DNA of 42,224 bases from an uncultured Halieaceae bacterium (GTDB lineage Bacteria; Pseudomonadota; Gammaproteobacteria; Pseudomonadales; Halieaceae). Positions 24,710 to 33,289 of the stretch are shown in pieces. The translations under genes were made by a program, and so were the position numbers. Under the pieces are notes generated by a model that saw nothing but the letters and a program-made list of their open reading frames with translations, had not been told where the DNA came from and made no database searches. Numbering within the stretch: the stretch's first letter is position 1; each line of letters opens with the position of its first letter. Location of the stretch: the NCBI GenBank assembly GCA_913057135.1, contig CAJXNM010000025.1:1-42224 (forward strand), in the 5' to 3' direction.

Positions 24710-25957
24710 ATGACCATTGGCATACCGGCAAATTACTCCTTCGACCCTATGGATCCCGCTCTTTTGCGGGATCCATACCCCTACTTTGAGTATCTGAGGA
24801 GTAACGACCCCGTACACCGAAGTCACTTGGGTTTTTGGGTGGTTACCCGTTACGAAGACAATCGCTCGGTACTGATCAACAAAGCCTTTGGACAGGGCGA
24901 CTTTGTAAAGAATATTCAGCTTTTTTACGGCCCTGATTTTGACGTCATGGCTCACCCAGCTTACGCATGGCTGTCGAGGGTGTTCGTCATGCAAGACCCT
25001 CCTGATCACACGCGCTTACGAAACCTTATTGCAGGGGCGTTATCGCTAAAACGTATTCGCGCCATGGAACCACGGATCCGAAGTTTAGCCCGAGAGCTTC
25101 TAAGCAAATTTGCACGGGGCGAGCAAGGCGATAACTTCATCCATGGGTTCGCGTACCTCTTCCCGACAATGGTTATGTGCGACATGCTCGGGGTTGAACA
25201 GGGTGAGTTTTCAGACGAACTGTTGCTGGATCTTAATAACGCCATTGCCGACACATTCCCAGTGTTTGAAACGCGAGCGCTAAGCGCCACCGAACTTGAT
25301 CAGGCAGATCGGCAGATGGCGTTCTTAACCAGCTTCTTCGACGACATGTTTGAAGATCGACGCAAACGACCACGTGATGATCTTACTACCGCACTGGTTA
25401 ATGCCCAAGATGGTGCCGACTCTCTGACCGCAGAAGAGTTGAGCACATCGGTCATTGGTTTATTTGGTGCAGGCTTCGAAACGACCGCCCACATGATAGG
25501 CAATGGCATTTATCTACTTGGTGCCAATCCGATAGAGCGGGCCCGTTTAATTGAAAACCCGGCTCTAGCCGAGAGCACAACCGAGGAAGTGCTGCGCTTC
25601 GAATCTTCACTGCAAGCCACTTACCGCACCGCCCTCACCGATGAGGTTATTGCTGATGTGCCCATTTCAGCCGGGGAGCGGGTATTAACCTTAGTGGCTG
25701 CTGCAAACCGCGATGCAACAGTATTTAGCAATCCCGAAACCTTTGACATTTCTCCCCGTGAACAAAAACCCCTCACGTTTGGCGGCGGTATTCACTACTG
25801 CATTGGCGCTGCGCTCGCTCGCTTGGAAGGGACTGTATTTTTCGAAGAATTGGTTTCCCAGTATCCAAAGTTTCAGGTCAACACTGAATCGGCTCAGCTG
25901 AGAAGAGCCTTTTTATTCAGAGGTTATCAGCATTTAGAGGTGGCGCTGTTGCCCTAG
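24710..25957 (+). CDS. Bacterial class I cytochrome P450
   Basis: The 415-residue soluble P450 is complete: I-helix oxygen-activation motif AGFETT (residues 254-259), ExxR pair Glu293/Arg296, and heme-ligand loop FGGGIHYCIG with Cys364. The N-terminal wording (FDPMDPALLRDPYPYFEYLR) resembles terpenoid- and steroid-hydroxylating bacterial P450s. No ferredoxin or ferredoxin reductase gene is nearby, so the electron donor must be encoded elsewhere. The ATG at 24710 is preferred over one 18 codons upstream, which would overlap the receptor gene. A very stable RNA hairpin lies early in the coding region (24748-24777). Confidence 0.94.
   Translation: MTIGIPANYSFDPMDPALLRDPYPYFEYLRSNDPVHRSHLGFWVVTRYEDNRSVLINKAFGQGDFVKNIQLFYGPDFDVMAHPAYAWLSRVFVMQDPPDHTRLRNLIAGALSLKRIRAMEPRIRSLARELLSKFARGEQGDNFIHGFAYLFPTMVMCDMLGVEQGEFSDELLLDLNNAIADTFPVFETRALSATELDQADRQMAFLTSFFDDMFEDRRKRPRDDLTTALVNAQDGADSLTAEELSTSVIGLFGAGFETTAHMIGNGIYLLGANPIERARLIENPALAESTTEEVLRFESSLQATYRTALTDEVIADVPISAGERVLTLVAAANRDATVFSNPETFDISPREQKPLTFGGGIHYCIGAALARLEGTVFFEELVSQYPKFQVNTESAQLRRAFLFRGYQHLEVALLP
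24748..24777 (+). repeat. 12-bp perfect inverted repeat inside the start of the P450 gene
   Basis: Arms TATGGATCCCGC and GCGGGATCCATA are perfect complements around the loop TCTTTT, 39-68 bases into the P450 coding sequence. In mRNA this would form a strong hairpin shortly after initiation. It has no following T-run, so it is not a classical terminator. An RNA-stability or translation-control element, or chance, are the options. Confidence 0.6.
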
Positions 25958-25962
25958 TCGTT

Positions 25963-27036
25963 GTGGAGATGCATCTTGTGTCTGATCGAAAACTAAGCCT
26001 TGGCTTGTTCATGCCTAACTGTTCAAACATGCCCTCTATCTCGACCGCTAACGTCGTAGCTGATCAGTGGACCTTTGAACACAACAAACAGTTAGCTCTG
26101 ATGGCGGAAGCCGCAGGCTTTAACTACTTGTTTCCTGTATCGCGCTGGCGAGGCTTTGGCGGTGAGACCAATTTCCTCGGAACATCCCTCGAAACCCTAA
26201 CTTGGGCCACGGGGATACTCGCAGCAACGCAGCGTATCAACGTATTCTCGACGGTCCACGTGCCCCTTTTTCACCCGTTCGTGGTGGCCAAAATGGGGGC
26301 GACACTGGCTCATATGAGTGGCAATCGCTGGGGTTTAAATGTTGTCAGTGGCTGGAGCGAACGTGAATTCGGCATGATGGGCGTGCCATTAGAGGAGCAT
26401 CAACGTCGCTATGAAAAAACCGGAGCGTTCATAGAAATACTTCAGAATCTTTGGCATGCAGAGCGCCAACCCTTCAACCACGACAGTGAGTGGTATCGAG
26501 TGAGAGACGGTGAGGCTTCACCCGTACCCGATAAGCCACCCGAGATTGCGAACGCAGGATCATCAGCAGATGGTCGTAACCTCACCGCACGATTGTGTGA
26601 TTGGGCCTTTGTGTCAACACCTAGCATTGAAGCTGTTGGCGACGTCGTTAGTGACATTCGAACGAGGGCAGCCCAATACGGTCGCAAGGTTAAGACGGCA
26701 ATTTTTCCGTTTGTGGTCATGGGTGAGTCGAAACAAGCTGCAGAGTCAACCCTCGAACAGATCATCGCCGCTAAAGACGACGTCGCCACCAAAAACTGGC
26801 TACATGATCTGACAGCGGGCAGCGGCTCATTTGATACATTCACAGAGAATATGCTTGCCTCATCAGGGGGTGGCGTCCATGTCTTGGGCACCGCCGACGC
26901 GATCGCTGACCAGTTAGAAGCAGCCTTCGCCGCTGGAGTCGATGCTGTTATGTTGACCTTTCCACGTTATATGGAGGGACTACAGACTTTCAATAACGAT
27001 GTTTTGCCCTTGCTAAAACAGCGAGGTGTGGTCTAG
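25963..27036 (+). CDS. LLM-class FMN-dependent monooxygenase, RutA/SfnG/DszA-like
   Basis: The ~357-residue protein belongs to the bacterial luciferase-like fold. The WRGFGGETNF segment (about residue 62), NVVSGWSEREF, and a C-terminal block with LTFPRYMEGLQTF match the RutA/SfnG/DszA branch, which uses reduced FMN from a partner reductase; several members form a flavin-N5-peroxide and cleave amide, sulfone or similar bonds. A Baeyer-Villiger-type oxidation, as by luciferase-like diketocamphane monooxygenases, is another option. No flavin reductase gene is close. The start is uncertain: GTG at 25963, ATG at 25969 and GTG at 25978 are all possible. It is the last gene of the rightward arm and converges on the DUF3240 gene. 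Confidence 0.88.
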   Translation: MEMHLVSDRKLSLGLFMPNCSNMPSISTANVVADQWTFEHNKQLALMAEAAGFNYLFPVSRWRGFGGETNFLGTSLETLTWATGILAATQRINVFSTVHVPLFHPFVVAKMGATLAHMSGNRWGLNVVSGWSEREFGMMGVPLEEHQRRYEKTGAFIEILQNLWHAERQPFNHDSEWYRVRDGEASPVPDKPPEIANAGSSADGRNLTARLCDWAFVSTPSIEAVGDVVSDIRTRAAQYGRKVKTAIFPFVVMGESKQAAESTLEQIIAAKDDVATKNWLHDLTAGSGSFDTFTENMLASSGGGVHVLGTADAIADQLEAAFAAGVDAVMLTFPRYMEGLQTFNNDVLPLLKQRGVV

Positions 27037-27055
27037 GGGCATAACCTTAGGTAGT

Positions 27056-27361
27056 TCAGGTAATGCGACCACTACTATATAGTGCCACCGTCCAAAATCG
27101 AATAGGCTCTGCACCTGCCACTGCCTTTAACTGAGACAGCACCTCGGGTAGCTGCTGCTCGCTGAGTAGAATCTCGAAGCGGTCCATATCCCGGTAACCG
27201 CGCACCTGCTCTGCCACATTAAAAGTCGCATGTTCCCGGCTGTATCCCAAGGCAGGTAACAGTGTGAATCCTGACAGATCCTCTTGTGCCATCAGGGCAT
27301 CGACCCATTCATCACGGCGGTGTGTGGGCGCCATAAGCGTCAGCAACAATTGGTCAGTCAT
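27056..27361 (-). CDS. DUF3240-family protein linked to RND metal efflux
   Basis: The 101-residue protein starts inside the 3' end of the RND pump gene (8-bp overlap) and matches the small DUF3240 family often found beside CzcA-type genes. It has an alpha/beta pattern resembling PII-like or ferredoxin-fold sensor proteins, with no membrane segment or Cys-rich motif. Its function is unknown; regulation of the pump or metal sensing has been suggested by context. It is the final gene of the efflux operon. Confidence 0.8.
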   Translation of the reverse strand: MTDQLLLTLMAPTHRRDEWVDALMAQEDLSGFTLLPALGYSREHATFNVAEQVRGYRDMDRFEILLSEQQLPEVLSQLKAVAGAEPIRFWTVALYSSGRIT

Positions 27362-30300
27362 GGTTAGCTGACTCCATTTTCTGGTAGAGCACGGGCATGA
27401 AATAAAGGGTAGTGATAGTCGAGGTCAACAGACCGCCGATGACAACAATAGCCAATGGCCTTTGAATTTCAGCGCCAGGGCCAGATGCAAACACCAGTGG
27501 CGCCAAACCAAACATGGCCGTTGTGGCAGTCATGAGTACCGGGCGTAGACGTTGATTGGCTCCCAATACAACACGCTCCTTCAGAGAAAGCGCGTCACTC
27601 TTGAGTTGCTCGAAAACATCAAGCATTACAACACCATTCAATACCGCTATACCTAACAAAGCGATGAGACCCACCGATGCGGGCACCGATAGATATTCAC
27701 CACTAACCGCAAGTGCAGCAATACCGCCCATTAGGGCGAACGGAATATTGCAGAGAATAAGTGCAGACTGGCGCAAGGAGCGAAAAGTGGCGAACAGCAC
27801 AATAACAATGAGTAACAGCGCAACTGGAATGACGGTTAGCAAGTTCCTAGTAGCTCGTTGCTGATTTTCGAACTCACCACCAAAATCGATGCGGTAACCA
27901 GGTGGCAGTGGCAAATTCGTGGCTAGCTCGTTTTTTAAGGTGGTTACCAAGCCCACAATATCCCGTCCCGATACATTGAGCGTGATTGCGCCAAAACGAT
28001 TGGCCTGCTCCCGCTCAATCAGAATTGGTCCCTCTCGATAGCTGATGTCGGCAACACTACTGAGGGGCGCCATGCTGCCATCGGGTAGCAACACAGTTTG
28101 ATTGGCCAATGCGGCCACGCTGCCCGGTCGTAATGGATGGCTGTCGTCCACTGCAAACATAACCGGCGTGCGCTGTTTCCCCTCTATAATTTCAGAGATC
28201 ACAACGCCCTCGAGCTGCATTTTCAATCGATCACCAAGGGCCGCATTGGTCAGTCCATGCCCAGCCGCCAGCGCAGGCTTTGGACGAATAGCGACAAACT
28301 TACCACCCTCGGTAATCTGTGCATTTACATCAACCGCGCCGGGGATATCCCGTGCAATGGCTGCCGCTCGATGAATCAGTAAAGCCAGTTCCGCCAAGTC
28401 GTCGCCAAAAATCTTGATTGAAACGTCGCCACTTGAGCCGGTGAGCATTTCGGAAACACGCATTTGGATGGGCTGGGTGAAGGTAATATTGATGCCCGGA
28501 AAGCCCTCAAGGACTTTGCGTATCTCATTTTCAAGTTCACGTTTATTGGCAACACGCCATTGATCCCGGGGTGCCAACTCCATAAATACATCGGTTTCAT
28601 TGAGACTCATAGGGTCAAGGCCCAGCTCGTCAGAGCCGGTTCTGGAGACCACCTGCTGTATCTCGGGTATGGCCTTTAACAGTGCCTGCTCCACCTGATG
28701 ATCCAGCGCTACCGAGGCGGCGAGTGAAATCGTGGGCGATTTTTCCAGCTGAACGATGATATCGCCCTCATCCATGACCGGCATAAAGGTTTTACCGACT
28801 TGGGTGAACAGCACACCACTGCCGAAAAGCAACCCCAGTAATAGAACAACAAACGGACCCGGACGTGCCAAAACCTGCTGTAAACTTCCCTGATAGTGGC
28901 CCTGTAATCGCAGGATAAACCCAGGCACCTTGGCAGCGTTGGTCGATAACAGTAATGACGCCAGGACCGGAATAACGGTTACCGAAATCACCAGGGCAGA
29001 TACCATGGCAAACACAATGGTCACCGCAACCGGCGTGAATAACTTGCCCTCCAAACCACTGAGGGTCAGGAGCGGAGAAAAGACAATAATGACGACCAAC
29101 GTGCCAGATATAACCGGAGTCGCCACCTCTTTAGCGGCGCGATAGATAATGTGAAGGCGGGGCAACCCACTATTTGAAGCCATACGGCTGACGACATTCT
29201 CAACCACTACAACCGATGAATCGACAATCATGCCGATGGCAATCACAAGGCCGCCCAAGCTCATCAGATTTGCCGACAACCCGGCGTTATCCATGAGTAA
29301 AAACGTCGCGAGCGCGGCCAGTGGCAACGACAGAGAGACGACTAACGCCGCTCGGAAATTGCCGAGAAATAAGGCTAGCAACACGATCACCAACAGGACG
29401 GCTTGAGCAAGGGCGGACGAGATGGTGTTAATGGCGGTATCAATAAGTCGTGATCTGTCATAGAACACGTTCAGCTCACTGCCCGGGGGCAAACTGCTCT
29501 CTAACTGTGCCATTTGTTGTTTGACAGCAGTTATAACAGCGCCGGTGTTACTGTCTTTGAGGGCAATAATCAGCGCCTCGGCGGTTTCTTCGCCGTTACG
29601 AGAAACCGCGCCGTATCGGGCGAGATGCCCGACATTAATGTCAGCGAGTTCATCAAGCCGATAAACAACACCTTGGGGATTGGGGACAGGAATCGCGGCC
29701 AAATCAGCGATGCCCGTCAATCGACCCTCGGCTCGCACTGTAAAAACATCGTTTCCCTGCTGCAGTCGGCCCAAGCCAGTATTCAAATTATTGGAAACAA
29801 TCGCAGCCCGCAGTGTCTCAATATCGAGTCCAAGAGCCTCAAGTCGCTCGATACGCGGCGTCACCTGATACGTGCGCGCATACCCACCCAGCACATTAAC
29901 GTCGGCCACGCCGGGAACCGCTCTCAGCGCAGGTCGCACTGTCCACTCTAACAGCTGACGTTTCTGTAGCGGCGTCAGGCGGGGGTTCTCAAGGGTAAAC
30001 ATGAACATCTCGGACAAAGGTGTGCTCATGGCAGCGACACCGCCCTCCGCCGTGGCGGGTAAATCTGTGCGAACGGCAGCCAAGCGTTCATTGACTTGCT
30101 GCCGCGCCCAATAGATATCAGTGCCCTCTTCAAAATCGAGCGTAATGCTGGTGATGGCGTACTTAGTGGTAGAGCGCAGCATCACTTGTCGGGGAATACC
30201 CAAAAGCTCAGTCTCTATGGGATAGGTAACCCTGCGCTCGATCTCCTCAGCAGTCATGCCCGGCGCTTTCATAATAATTTTGACTTGAGTGGGCGCTATA

Positions 30301-30422
30301 TCGGGGAAAGCATCGATAGGTAACTGCTGCCAAGCGTTAAATCCCGCAGCTGCCACCAACAATGTTGCAAGGAGAATAAACAGTCGCTGCGTGAGCGACA
30401 GTCGAATGAGGGCGGCCAGCAT
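27354..30422 (-). CDS. CzcA-like heavy-metal-efflux RND transporter
   Basis: The 1022-residue inner-membrane pump has 12 predicted membrane segments and two large periplasmic loops. The ERRVTYPIETELLGIP segment (residues 62-77) and WARQQVNERL are hallmarks of the heavy-metal-efflux RND group. In transmembrane helix 4 the motif reads AIGMIVDSSVVVVEN: Asp401 and Glu408 are present, but the first aspartate of the CzcA proton relay (Asp402) is Ala395, as in CusA-type pumps (AIGAMVD). The metal therefore cannot be assigned. A GGAGG ribosome site lies six bases before the ATG, immediately after the adaptor stop. Confidence 0.93.
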   Translation of the reverse strand: MLAALIRLSLTQRLFILLATLLVAAAGFNAWQQLPIDAFPDIAPTQVKIIMKAPGMTAEEIERRVTYPIETELLGIPRQVMLRSTTKYAITSITLDFEEGTDIYWARQQVNERLAAVRTDLPATAEGGVAAMSTPLSEMFMFTLENPRLTPLQKRQLLEWTVRPALRAVPGVADVNVLGGYARTYQVTPRIERLEALGLDIETLRAAIVSNNLNTGLGRLQQGNDVFTVRAEGRLTGIADLAAIPVPNPQGVVYRLDELADINVGHLARYGAVSRNGEETAEALIIALKDSNTGAVITAVKQQMAQLESSLPPGSELNVFYDRSRLIDTAINTISSALAQAVLLVIVLLALFLGNFRAALVVSLSLPLAALATFLLMDNAGLSANLMSLGGLVIAIGMIVDSSVVVVENVVSRMASNSGLPRLHIIYRAAKEVATPVISGTLVVIIVFSPLLTLSGLEGKLFTPVAVTIVFAMVSALVISVTVIPVLASLLLSTNAAKVPGFILRLQGHYQGSLQQVLARPGPFVVLLLGLLFGSGVLFTQVGKTFMPVMDEGDIIVQLEKSPTISLAASVALDHQVEQALLKAIPEIQQVVSRTGSDELGLDPMSLNETDVFMELAPRDQWRVANKRELENEIRKVLEGFPGINITFTQPIQMRVSEMLTGSSGDVSIKIFGDDLAELALLIHRAAAIARDIPGAVDVNAQITEGGKFVAIRPKPALAAGHGLTNAALGDRLKMQLEGVVISEIIEGKQRTPVMFAVDDSHPLRPGSVAALANQTVLLPDGSMAPLSSVADISYREGPILIEREQANRFGAITLNVSGRDIVGLVTTLKNELATNLPLPPGYRIDFGGEFENQQRATRNLLTVIPVALLLIVIVLFATFRSLRQSALILCNIPFALMGGIAALAVSGEYLSVPASVGLIALLGIAVLNGVVMLDVFEQLKSDALSLKERVVLGANQRLRPVLMTATTAMFGLAPLVFASGPGAEIQRPLAIVVIGGLLTSTITTLYFMPVLYQKMESANHD

Positions 30423-31439
30423 TTACTCGCCTCCCATGCCCATTAGCATGCCCTGAGCGGCACTGACCGATGCGCTCAATACCTGTTGGTCGGACAATGT
30501 GGCATCAATGACAACGGCGTATTGGTCAGGTAAATCTGCCAGTAACGCCACAGGATGTAGCTCGAGGCTATTCTGGCGCTTGATAAAGACATGGGGCTGC
30601 TGTTGCCATTGAAAAACAGCATTGCGGCTCAGCAACATGGCAGAACCTTGATACTGGGGCCGCACGCTGAGGGTAGATCCCAGGGGCCAGCGACAGCTTG
30701 CGGGCAGTGTTTCTGTCCATGCGTGACGTCGATAGCCAACAGCCACCTGCTCAACCTGCTCGATCGCCAGCGAGCAGTCGTCTGCAATCACAGCCAGCAG
30801 TGTGTCGGCCTTGTTTGAGGGTGCCGCCACCATCAGCCGGATAGCCGTTCGGGGAATAACCGCGAACAGCAGCTCACCCTCGTGTTGCGGTGGATTGTTT
30901 GGGTCAAACATGACAACCCCCGACTCAGGGGCAACCACCTGCAGCACCTCTGAGTCAGATTCAACCGTTACTAGAAGTTCGGCAAAGTGCGCCATGTGCT
31001 CTAGTTCCAGCGTGAGTGCTAAATAGCCGTCTTGAATACTCGACCACTGTTCTGCGGACAACGTGCCATTGCGATACAGCGGGGCATTCTTTTTGTAGCG
31101 CGCTTCGGCGACACCATGGCGCTCTTTTAACGCGTCATATTCCAGCAACCAGTGATGAATCTCTGCCCCTGCCACCCGTGCGATCACTTGGCCGGCATCT
31201 ACCTGCTCACCGGGGGTCACCTGATAAACCACACGCTGTGGGCTACTGGGCAGCAGCACGCGAAAGTCATCGCCGCCTCTCGCGCGCACGACCGCGGTGA
31301 GCGCTGGTCCCGGTAGTTGGTCGGTGGTGGTAACAGTGGAATAACCCAAGGTCAGATCACCCAATGCTGCTAGCGGTAACTCTTGCGCTGCCAGAGCTTG
31401 GGCGGAAATAAGTAACATGACACTGAGAAAAATCCGCAT
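30423..31439 (-). CDS. Periplasmic adaptor (membrane-fusion) protein of the RND pump
   Basis: The 338-residue protein begins with a signal peptide (cleavage around Ala-Leu-Ala-Ala, residue 18) and has a lipoyl-like half-motif with a QVDAGQVIARV segment. A short alpha-helical hairpin and a second half-motif (APESGVVMFDP) follow, then beta-barrel domains. It bridges the inner-membrane pump and the outer-membrane channel. No His- or Met-rich metal-binding N-terminus is visible. Its ATG shares a base with the stop of the TolC-like gene (TAATG), with GGAG upstream, and its stop abuts the pump start, so the three are translationally coupled. Confidence 0.85.
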   Translation of the reverse strand: MRIFLSVMLLISAQALAAQELPLAALGDLTLGYSTVTTTDQLPGPALTAVVRARGGDDFRVLLPSSPQRVVYQVTPGEQVDAGQVIARVAGAEIHHWLLEYDALKERHGVAEARYKKNAPLYRNGTLSAEQWSSIQDGYLALTLELEHMAHFAELLVTVESDSEVLQVVAPESGVVMFDPNNPPQHEGELLFAVIPRTAIRLMVAAPSNKADTLLAVIADDCSLAIEQVEQVAVGYRRHAWTETLPASCRWPLGSTLSVRPQYQGSAMLLSRNAVFQWQQQPHVFIKRQNSLELHPVALLADLPDQYAVVIDATLSDQQVLSASVSAAQGMLMGMGGE

Positions 31440-32623
31440 TAAAGGCTCCTCCCGGCGGCTTGTAGTCGTCGGGCGTGATTACGCCCCATCAATGCGCTAG
31501 TACGCTTGAGCTCGGTGCGCGTCTGTTGAATATCCACTAACCGCTTCAGATGGATCTCGCTATCAATTTCATTGCTCACGTTTAAGGCCTCAATTTGCGT
31601 CTGAATGTCATCACCCAAAGCAACCGCTTGCTGTAGCAGCTCCTGTCGATGCGCCAATCGTGTAGCTTCTTGATCGAGTGCTTGCCACTGATCATTTAAC
31701 TCAAGCCATACCTGATCCTTCTGCAGCAGATAATCACGGGCTGCACTGCGTCGCTCGCTTTGATTTGCGCGGGAGGGACGTTCAAACATTGTCAAAGGCG
31801 CTTGCACAGCAAGGCCATACTGAGCCTCGCTGAAACCGGGGCTTTCAAAATTGCGCGCAAGCAGCGATAGATTCCAGCTGGTTGTCGTCGGGGAAGACAG
31901 CGCAAGTAAGGCTTCCTGTTGCTCACGCGCCAGCTGCAGTTGTTTGAGCGCAGGGTGCGCCTGCCAATCAGGTTCGGTGGGCACAGGCTGTGACTCAGTT
32001 AAGTTCGAGGGCACAGACCCCATGCCGGTGAGTAAGGTAAACGCCTGCAATGCCGTGTTCTTTGCTTGTCGCGCTTCATCGAGGGTCAGCTCGGCCTTAA
32101 TCAGAGCGCGCTGGGTGATTAACGCCGTGTATAACGGCAGCACACCTGCATCGGCCAAGGATTGATGCTGTTGCTGTAGGGATGTTAACAAGGCCAATTC
32201 CGCCAAGGCACCTTGAACATCAATATCGGCGAGCTCAACGGCCCAAGCTGCCTCGCGCACTCGACCGGTATAGAGCCAGCGGCGATAGACCGCACTTGCC
32301 CGTGTTTGCTGGCTATCAAGGCGTGCCAAGGTGTCATCGAGACGACGCCACTGGGCGCCTTTAATCGGAAAATTCAGTATGACCTCGGTCTCGTCGGTGC
32401 CCAATACCTGATCTGACTCGACATGACTCAATGACAGGCTGGGGACCCCTGACAGCCAATCACTAGGGTCCATTTGTTCACTATTGTCGAGGGTTCCTGC
32501 TCGGCTCAGTGCTGCGTTAACGGCAGCTTCTAATGTACTTGCATGCGCCTGTTGGGGGGCTACGAGAAGTAGCATTGACACCACGACTCCCGCCAGGGCG
32601 CTTGCTGAAAAATGGGCCAACAT
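31439..32623 (-). CDS. TolC/CzcC-like outer-membrane efflux protein
   Basis: The 394-residue protein has a signal peptide ending near Gln-Ala-His-Ala-Ser (residue 29). Long amphipathic helices rich in Gln, Leu and Ala follow, with repeated LxxxR and ALxQ patterns typical of the outer-membrane-factor helical barrel, and it sits directly before the adaptor and RND pump genes. It is shorter than typical TolC, as CzcC-type channels often are. AAGGGAG precedes the ATG. It is the first gene of the leftward efflux operon; the 128-bp gap to the divergent LuxR-type gene should contain the promoter, but no clear -35/-10 was identified. Confidence 0.85.
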   Translation of the reverse strand: MLAHFSASALAGVVVSMLLLVAPQQAHASTLEAAVNAALSRAGTLDNSEQMDPSDWLSGVPSLSLSHVESDQVLGTDETEVILNFPIKGAQWRRLDDTLARLDSQQTRASAVYRRWLYTGRVREAAWAVELADIDVQGALAELALLTSLQQQHQSLADAGVLPLYTALITQRALIKAELTLDEARQAKNTALQAFTLLTGMGSVPSNLTESQPVPTEPDWQAHPALKQLQLAREQQEALLALSSPTTTSWNLSLLARNFESPGFSEAQYGLAVQAPLTMFERPSRANQSERRSAARDYLLQKDQVWLELNDQWQALDQEATRLAHRQELLQQAVALGDDIQTQIEALNVSNEIDSEIHLKRLVDIQQTRTELKRTSALMGRNHARRLQAAGRSL

Positions 32624-32751
32624 GGCATCACTCCCTTAAAGTCGCGGGTAAACTACCGCCGTTGCGGGCGCAGATCATCGTACAGATGTTCCACACAGCG
32701 CCATTCGACATATGTCCAATGACCTCTAAGGCACTGTTTTGTGGTGAAAAA

Positions 32752-33252
32752 ATGAAAGACTCCCTAATCGCGGCACTACTCGCTGCCATTGTGCTACTCA
32801 AGCTGGTGGACGTGGTGGCCGACACTGGTCTGAATTTACCCTTCTGGCACTTGGCACAGGAATGGACACTGCTTGTGCTGTCGTTCCTGGGTTGTATCTA
32901 CTTGGTTTTCGATATTCGTCGGCGCACTCGAGCGAACCGAGAATTACGAGCATCTTTATCACTCTCTGAAGACAAGCTAGCTTCTCTCGGCTCGGAGTTG
33001 CGACGAGCACGACACATACACGGTGAAGCCATCCGCCGGCAATTCGACGCGTGGCAGCTAACTGCCAGTGAACAGGAGGTGGCTATGTTACTCCTAAAAG
33101 GGCTCAGCCTTCGAGAAATAGCTGCGCTTAGAGAGACCCGCGAAAAGACCGTACGCCAGCAGGCATCGAATATTTACTCGAAATCGAGTCTTGAAGGTCG
33201 TCACGCCTTGGCGGCATGGTTCTTAGAGGATTTGCTGTTACCAAACGCTTAA
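32752..33252 (+). CDS. Membrane-anchored LuxR-type DNA-binding regulator
   Basis: The ATG at 32752 is preferred (GGTGA just upstream); the frame extends further upstream but without a ribosome site or conserved character. The 166-residue product has two membrane segments (about residues 5-23 and 37-53), a charged helical or coiled-coil stretch (55-95) and a C-terminal LuxR helix-turn-helix: LTASEQEVAMLLLKGLSLREIAALRETREKTVRQQ split across residues 103-137. It has no receiver or ligand-binding domain. It diverges from the efflux operon and may control it from the membrane; this is inferred from position only. Confidence 0.75.
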   Translation: MKDSLIAALLAAIVLLKLVDVVADTGLNLPFWHLAQEWTLLVLSFLGCIYLVFDIRRRTRANRELRASLSLSEDKLASLGSELRRARHIHGEAIRRQFDAWQLTASEQEVAMLLLKGLSLREIAALRETREKTVRQQASNIYSKSSLEGRHALAAWFLEDLLLPNA

Positions 33253-33289
33253 TCGAGAGCCACTAACCGCCTTTAAGCGATCGAGCACC

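Noticed and set aside
33246-33279. CGCTTAA/TTAAGCG inverted repeat between the LuxR-type and dioxygenase genes
   Set aside because: The loop is 20 bases, the stem is short and AT-rich, and no T-run follows in either direction; too weak to call a terminator.
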